Part shown: in pieces, positions 50,901 through 56,900 of the stretch
Position numbering within the stretch: position 1 is the first letter of the stretch
Layout: every line of letters begins with the position of its first letter
From: Liopterus haemorrhoidalis
Lineage: Eukaryota; Arthropoda; Insecta; Coleoptera; Dytiscidae
Length of the DNA stretch: 64,000 nucleotides
NCBI GenBank assembly: GCA_963971575.1
Contig: OZ020611.1
Span: 53,329,466 to 53,393,465, forward strand
Reading direction: 5' to 3'
The notes under the pieces: generated by a model
What the model was told of the DNA's origin: nothing
The model's database searches: none
Seen by the model: the letters and a program-made list of their open reading frames with translations, nothing else
Translations under genes and position numbers: made by a program

Positions 50901-53900
50901 TATTCCGCTGCTTGTAAAGGTTTTCGAGGTTTGTAAAAGTTTGTTTTGGATGAAAATACCAAAGAACTGACTGAACTGCCATTTCCCACAACGCATCTGT
51001 GCGAAGCAGGATTTTCTTTGTTTTTAAACACCTTTAAAAAGAAAATACAGAAACTACACCACTACGATATTGAATTTTTGTTTTAACGTAACTGCATAAG
51101 TTCAGATATATTTCAATGTTGTTTTAGTCATATTTTACTGAATGTTTAAACTTAAAATATATAAATTATACTATATTTAAAATCTGATTCATACCTGTTT
51201 TGGTAGCTATAATATTTGGCGTCCCTTGGAATCGTACAAAGTTGTTTACCGTAACAACACAGCACCTGAGGATTGAATGTGTACTTTCGGCCACAACAGT
51301 AACCGAGCGATTGCATCACTGGATCGATTTCTTGCTCAAATACTTCCGACAACTGTAAGTAAAAAAACAGAATGATATATGTGTTCGTATTATAATACTG
51401 AAAGTTTAAACGCTGAGTTATTTATAAAGTTCACTTAAATAATTTATTCTTATACTTCCTCAAGCTGGATTTGGTTTCACTAACTTGGAGTAAAGAGGAC
51501 CGATGTCTTTACAGTAATATTTACGTAAAGAATTATGATACTTACGCAGACTGATTTTGTTCTGGGTCGAGTGCATTATTTTGTAATGAGGGGCAATTCT
51601 AATAAATAAAAAAAAGTTAAATAGTTAAAATTTTTGGCGCATCACAACGAAGGCTATTAGCGCTTAACACAGCCCATCTAAATGACCAGAATATATATAA
51701 ACAAGAATAAATAAAACAATAGATACAGTAAAAAAAAAAAAATACACAAACACCAATAGCAAGATGTTTTCTATTCGGATAGTAATTAAGAAAGATGCGC
51801 AACTTTACTAATTTAATATTAATATACACTGGCAGTGTTACTAGCAAAAATAAGACGAAACAATTTAAAACTTCGTGATATTCAAAATTCGGTAAAACTA
51901 ATGTGGGACGTTCAAGAGGCACCGGTAATAGTATAATAATAAGATATACACGTATACAAATAATAACGAGCTCACACTATCAAGTGTGAGTTACTCCAAT
52001 TTTTTTCAGATTTGTAGATCAATTTCTCTCTGTGATAGAATAGTAGGTACAATTTTCTAGATATATTTTTGACTAAAATCGTATCAAAACGAAAACATTT
52101 TTAAAAATTTTGTGCCTAAATTTTCGCTTGAAGAACTTCAATTTATCGCCCATAATATTTATTTTTTTTTTTCTTTTCTCTTTTCTTCAATTTAAAAAGA
52201 AATGTGCAAGCACACACTCTACAGCAGACACACATGTAAAATAAATTATATGGTAGCCGCATACAGTGGTATTTTGTAGGTATATTTTTCAACTAAATTT
52301 ACTGTATTTATTTTATATGTATATCATTATTTTTATATATAAAAACATTTTGTATTTACAAATTGAATAATAAATTTGAATTTGTTTTCAATCACAAAAA
52401 AAAAATGTATATTTTTCGAAAACAATTTAATCGGCAATTCTTGTATTACTTAAAATTGTTCTACAGTATTAGATCTACCCCTTCAGAGTTACAAGGTGTG
52501 GGACAATATTTTTTAATACATTTTTAACAAAAATTACGACAAAGTAAATGTTTTTCAAAATAACTATTTTTCCCAGTATTCTTCGTAAGAAAAACTTTCA
52601 TTTGATACAATTTTCTGATCAAAAAATACTATTCTGTATCACATAAATGTACATTAATTAAAATTGCATCACCCACATAAAAATTTTAGTACACTTTTGG
52701 CAAAAATCGCATTATTGGCGCCCATAATTCAATTTATATACTTACAATTCTACAACAATTTATTTTACTATTAATTATATCCTTTTAGATAGAGAACAAT
52801 TCGCTGCAAATTTAATATAACTTGTTGCTGGATTTATTTTAGACTAAGATTTGTATAAAAAAATTGTAATCCATAGTCCGTTCAAACATTAGAATGCAGT
52901 ATTGCTCTTACGGGAAATGGGAACAGTGTTGCCAAATGTTGCGAACGTGTCAAATATGTCAATGAACCGAAAATATTATGCGGAATTATATGTTCTTTTG
53001 TTGTTAATTTATTGAAACTAAATAGAAACAGGGTATATATAGAAGTATAATAGAAATAGTATCGGAACCTTGTATGATTTACAAAAATCAGATAGCACGG
53101 AAAAAAATAAATAACCATTTGTAGAATACCGTGTCTTCACAGATTAGCGACTAGTACAGCCAGCAATGACACCAAGGAAAGAAAGGATAACATTATTGAG
53201 AGAACATACTAGAGAGAATGAAAAAGAACTACTCCATCTGCCTTATACTGAATTTATAGTTTGAATGGACTATATATTGTTTAACCTAACCTTAAGCCAT
53301 AAAAATTCCAATAGAGCGACACACGCGTCGTATATAATTATCATGGATATAATTAAAAATCGCCGTATTAGCAGCACGCCAAAACGCAGATAGCCGAAAC
53401 CACGGCTCTACTGTATTTTCTTTATACAATTAATACCTGCTAATAAACAGTACAAACTTAATAACAAAAAAGTACAAACTAATTTTATATTAAAATTGTC
53501 TTACCTTTGTACAATACCTATAGACTCGACTGGTTTTTCTATTGTAGAGCCACGCATTATCAAACATCAACCAAACATCATCAACATACTCCCACGGATC
53601 AGAATACTGCCCGATGTCCAACTTTCTCTTGATCGTGGATAAATCCATAGGTTTCTTAACGATATCGAAGTAATCAGGAATACCTAAAGCCTGAGGATCA
53701 ACGGGTTGTCTAAATGGTAAACTTTCAGGATCTTGCCGATATAATTTTTCTAATGTTGGCATTAAGGCTTGTCGAAGCTCATCAGGCTTAAAAACTGTAA
53801 AAAGAAAAAGGTCAGTGAACTTCTGTAGAATTTGCATTAATTTGTGATTTTAATTACAAGTTTTATGACTGGGTACATTAATGATGGTGTATTAAAATAA

Positions 53901-56900
53901 ATATTCATTTTTAATTGATGTAATTTACATTTTAGTAGTGTTATTATGAGTTTTTGCATCAGCGGATTCATTAAAAATAAATTAATAAGAATAACAAAAA
54001 AAAAATGAAAACAGAAAAGAAAAACTACTAACTTGTACTTCGAAAGAACTTCTCTTAGAAAAAAACTAAAAATTGGCCCTATCGATTATATTATTCTTGT
54101 AATAAGTACTTGTTTCGATGTTTTTTTTTTAATACATAATTGATTAAATTTGTCGCGCGCCGTTTCTTTTCAAAGTTCCAGTATTTTTTAGTAACTGTAA
54201 CTGTATATGTATACCAAATGTCAACTCTCTAATGTCGAATTTTACCAGCGTCAAATATAATTTGTGGGTAGGTCCGCTAAAATTTGTATGTCTTTTATCG
54301 ATCCGCGGATTCACTGCACAAATGGTGATATATGGTGTTGAACAAAATTTGGTGCATAGGCTTTTAGTATGTAAAAATCAACTGTGGCCACCACATGACC
54401 GACCGCCATCACAAAGTACTTGTTTAATTTATGCTACTTTATCAAAAAATGTCTCAAATAAAAGTTGTTAATTATTGATTTTATAGTAACTTTTGTTAAA
54501 TACATTTTTTCGAAATATTTCTGTTGTGAAATATGCGCAAAAATCTTAAAACCGACACGAGTAAACTCCCATTTCCAGTTAACCGATATTTACCAAAAGT
54601 TGATCAACTCGTGCCATTGATGTCAAAAGCTTTAAATATGAAGTTTCATAAAAATCCCTTTAGCCGAATTTGCTCTGCACGTGTACACGGACCAACAAAC
54701 AGACAGACAGACCGACAGACATCATGCTAAAAATAGTCAAAACGTTATGTAGGGACCTCAATTCGTGGAGATCCATCGAAATCTCGAAATGTCAAAATCG
54801 GTATGATCACAATACCTCCCTTATATATGTTGGCGGTCGGTAAAAATTGATAGTTGCGAATATTGGCTCCTCTAATTATTTTAATGCAAAATTATAAATA
54901 TGTTATTTCTTCAGAATTTAAACCTGCATTTATTGCATACACTTGTTATGCAATTACAATGACCGTCACAGTATACAGTGTAGCCAGCACGATCTCTCGA
55001 TCTTGCCCGAAATAACATTTTTCTTTAGGGTTTCGTAAAAGATAACATTTAAAAGAATAGGAAAACCTACAAAAAACATGGACTTGCTGAACACTTCCAC
55101 AAGTAGAAGAATGTGGTATAATAAACTAGTACATGTTAGTAAACTATCGCAATGAATTTATGAACCAATTAGGTTTCTGCCAGGCTACAGCAGGGGATTT
55201 ATTCGAGCATTTAAATTTAGAAAATATCTTTTAAATCAAATATAAATATTGTAATAATTTTGTATGCATGTTATTTTTTATTTTTATTTTATATTAATTA
55301 AAATTATTTTTATTATTGTATTACATGCAATTTTTAATGCTGAACAAATCTTGTTTATAAAATCTTCTGGTATTTCTTTTCGACCTTGGAGTAAGTTAAA
55401 TTATGTAGTCAATTCTTGGGATATTAGGTCAATAAGTAAAACACTTAGATATTCATATATTTGAATAGACCGGTTTCGACAATTTTATTGTCTTCTTCAG
55501 TATTTTAACCATTTTAACTTTTGACGCTTATTCATCTGTGATACCACATGTCTCTTACAATGAATTTTATTTATTTTAAATACATTTACAAACTATTATT
55601 TACATTAGTAATTTGAGTAAGTTTTTATTTAATTTTTTTTTTTTTTTGATACACATGTTTATTTATTTGTTAATTTTCATACTAATTTTTGTGAACATTA
55701 TTGTAAAATTAAATATTTTTCTTCTCAATTTTTCCTCAGAGATACTGAAGAAGACAATAAAATTGTCGAAACCGGTCTATTCAAATATATGAATATCTAA
55801 GTGTTTTACTTATTGACCTAATATCCCAAGAATTGACTACATAATTTAAATCTTGTTTAACTCTAAAATAATCACGGGAGATAATATTTGCAATAATTTT
55901 TACATACTAAACGCCTAAGCCCCAAATTTCATTCAACATTATTTATTTATTTTTATTATTTTTTTTTTTTGCATGACTATAAATGTTGTTTTTGATTACT
56001 AATTATTATATTCAAAATGGCACAGGCATTCATGTTGCCGTTGCCAGTAAAATTCAATTAATCTTAAAAATGTTTCATTATTCCATTCAATTTTCTAAAC
56101 GGAACAAAAAATAATAAATCAATTAATAAACAAAAACGCATATAAACAAATACCGAATTTATAAATTTGGAACTTTTACAATTAAAAAAGAACTTAGTTT
56201 TTTTCTTGTTTTATTCAACAAAATAAAAAATACCGAAAAACAAAAATAAACAACACTTTAACCTAAAATACTGTTTAAAATATTCTAACCTAAAAAACTG
56301 TAAATGTCTGTTCTTACAAGTGAATTCATTGTAATTTTAAACACGTGCTCATACCAAATCTGCGTGAACCTGAACTTTCTTTGCTGTATTAACACTAGCG
56401 AACAGAACCAAACAAATTAAATTACTGTTTACACACTGAATTCACTGTTCTTTTACGTTCAATTGCTTTTGTTCGAAATATGTAAACCTAACATTACATA
56501 CCATGTAATTTCATGATTAATTATTATATTTCTAATGATTAATACAAATATATTAAAAATTTAACCAAAAATTACTAAATTGTATTAACTAATATGACAG
56601 TTTCAAATCTTATAAGACACTTCTTTACAATATGACTCTTTAATGGCTCACTGAATGAAATTCTAAAGAAAACTAATTCTAGAATGTTTTGATTGGATGC
56701 ATTGTTGTAAAATGATACATGATTTGAAATCTCATATTTCATTAACTTTATCAGTACATGGAAATTATAAGGTATTTTAGATACGAATTACCAGTATAAG
56801 TGATTCACTAAAATAGTGATTTTATATCGAATTGAACAGTGAATTCAATAAAATAATGAAAATAAATCAATTTGTAAACGAGGTGCTTTTAATTAATATT

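Larger units (their letters stand above)
43521..51194 (-). other. nejire intron 3, 7.7 kb of repeats
   Basis: Contains MITEs at 44283, 44619, 45355, the second DD39D-type element (48948), a dispersed repeat at 45980-46200 and pogo-like or SINE-like pieces (50001, 50313). 46600-48900 is AT-rich with nothing recognised. Confidence 0.65.
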
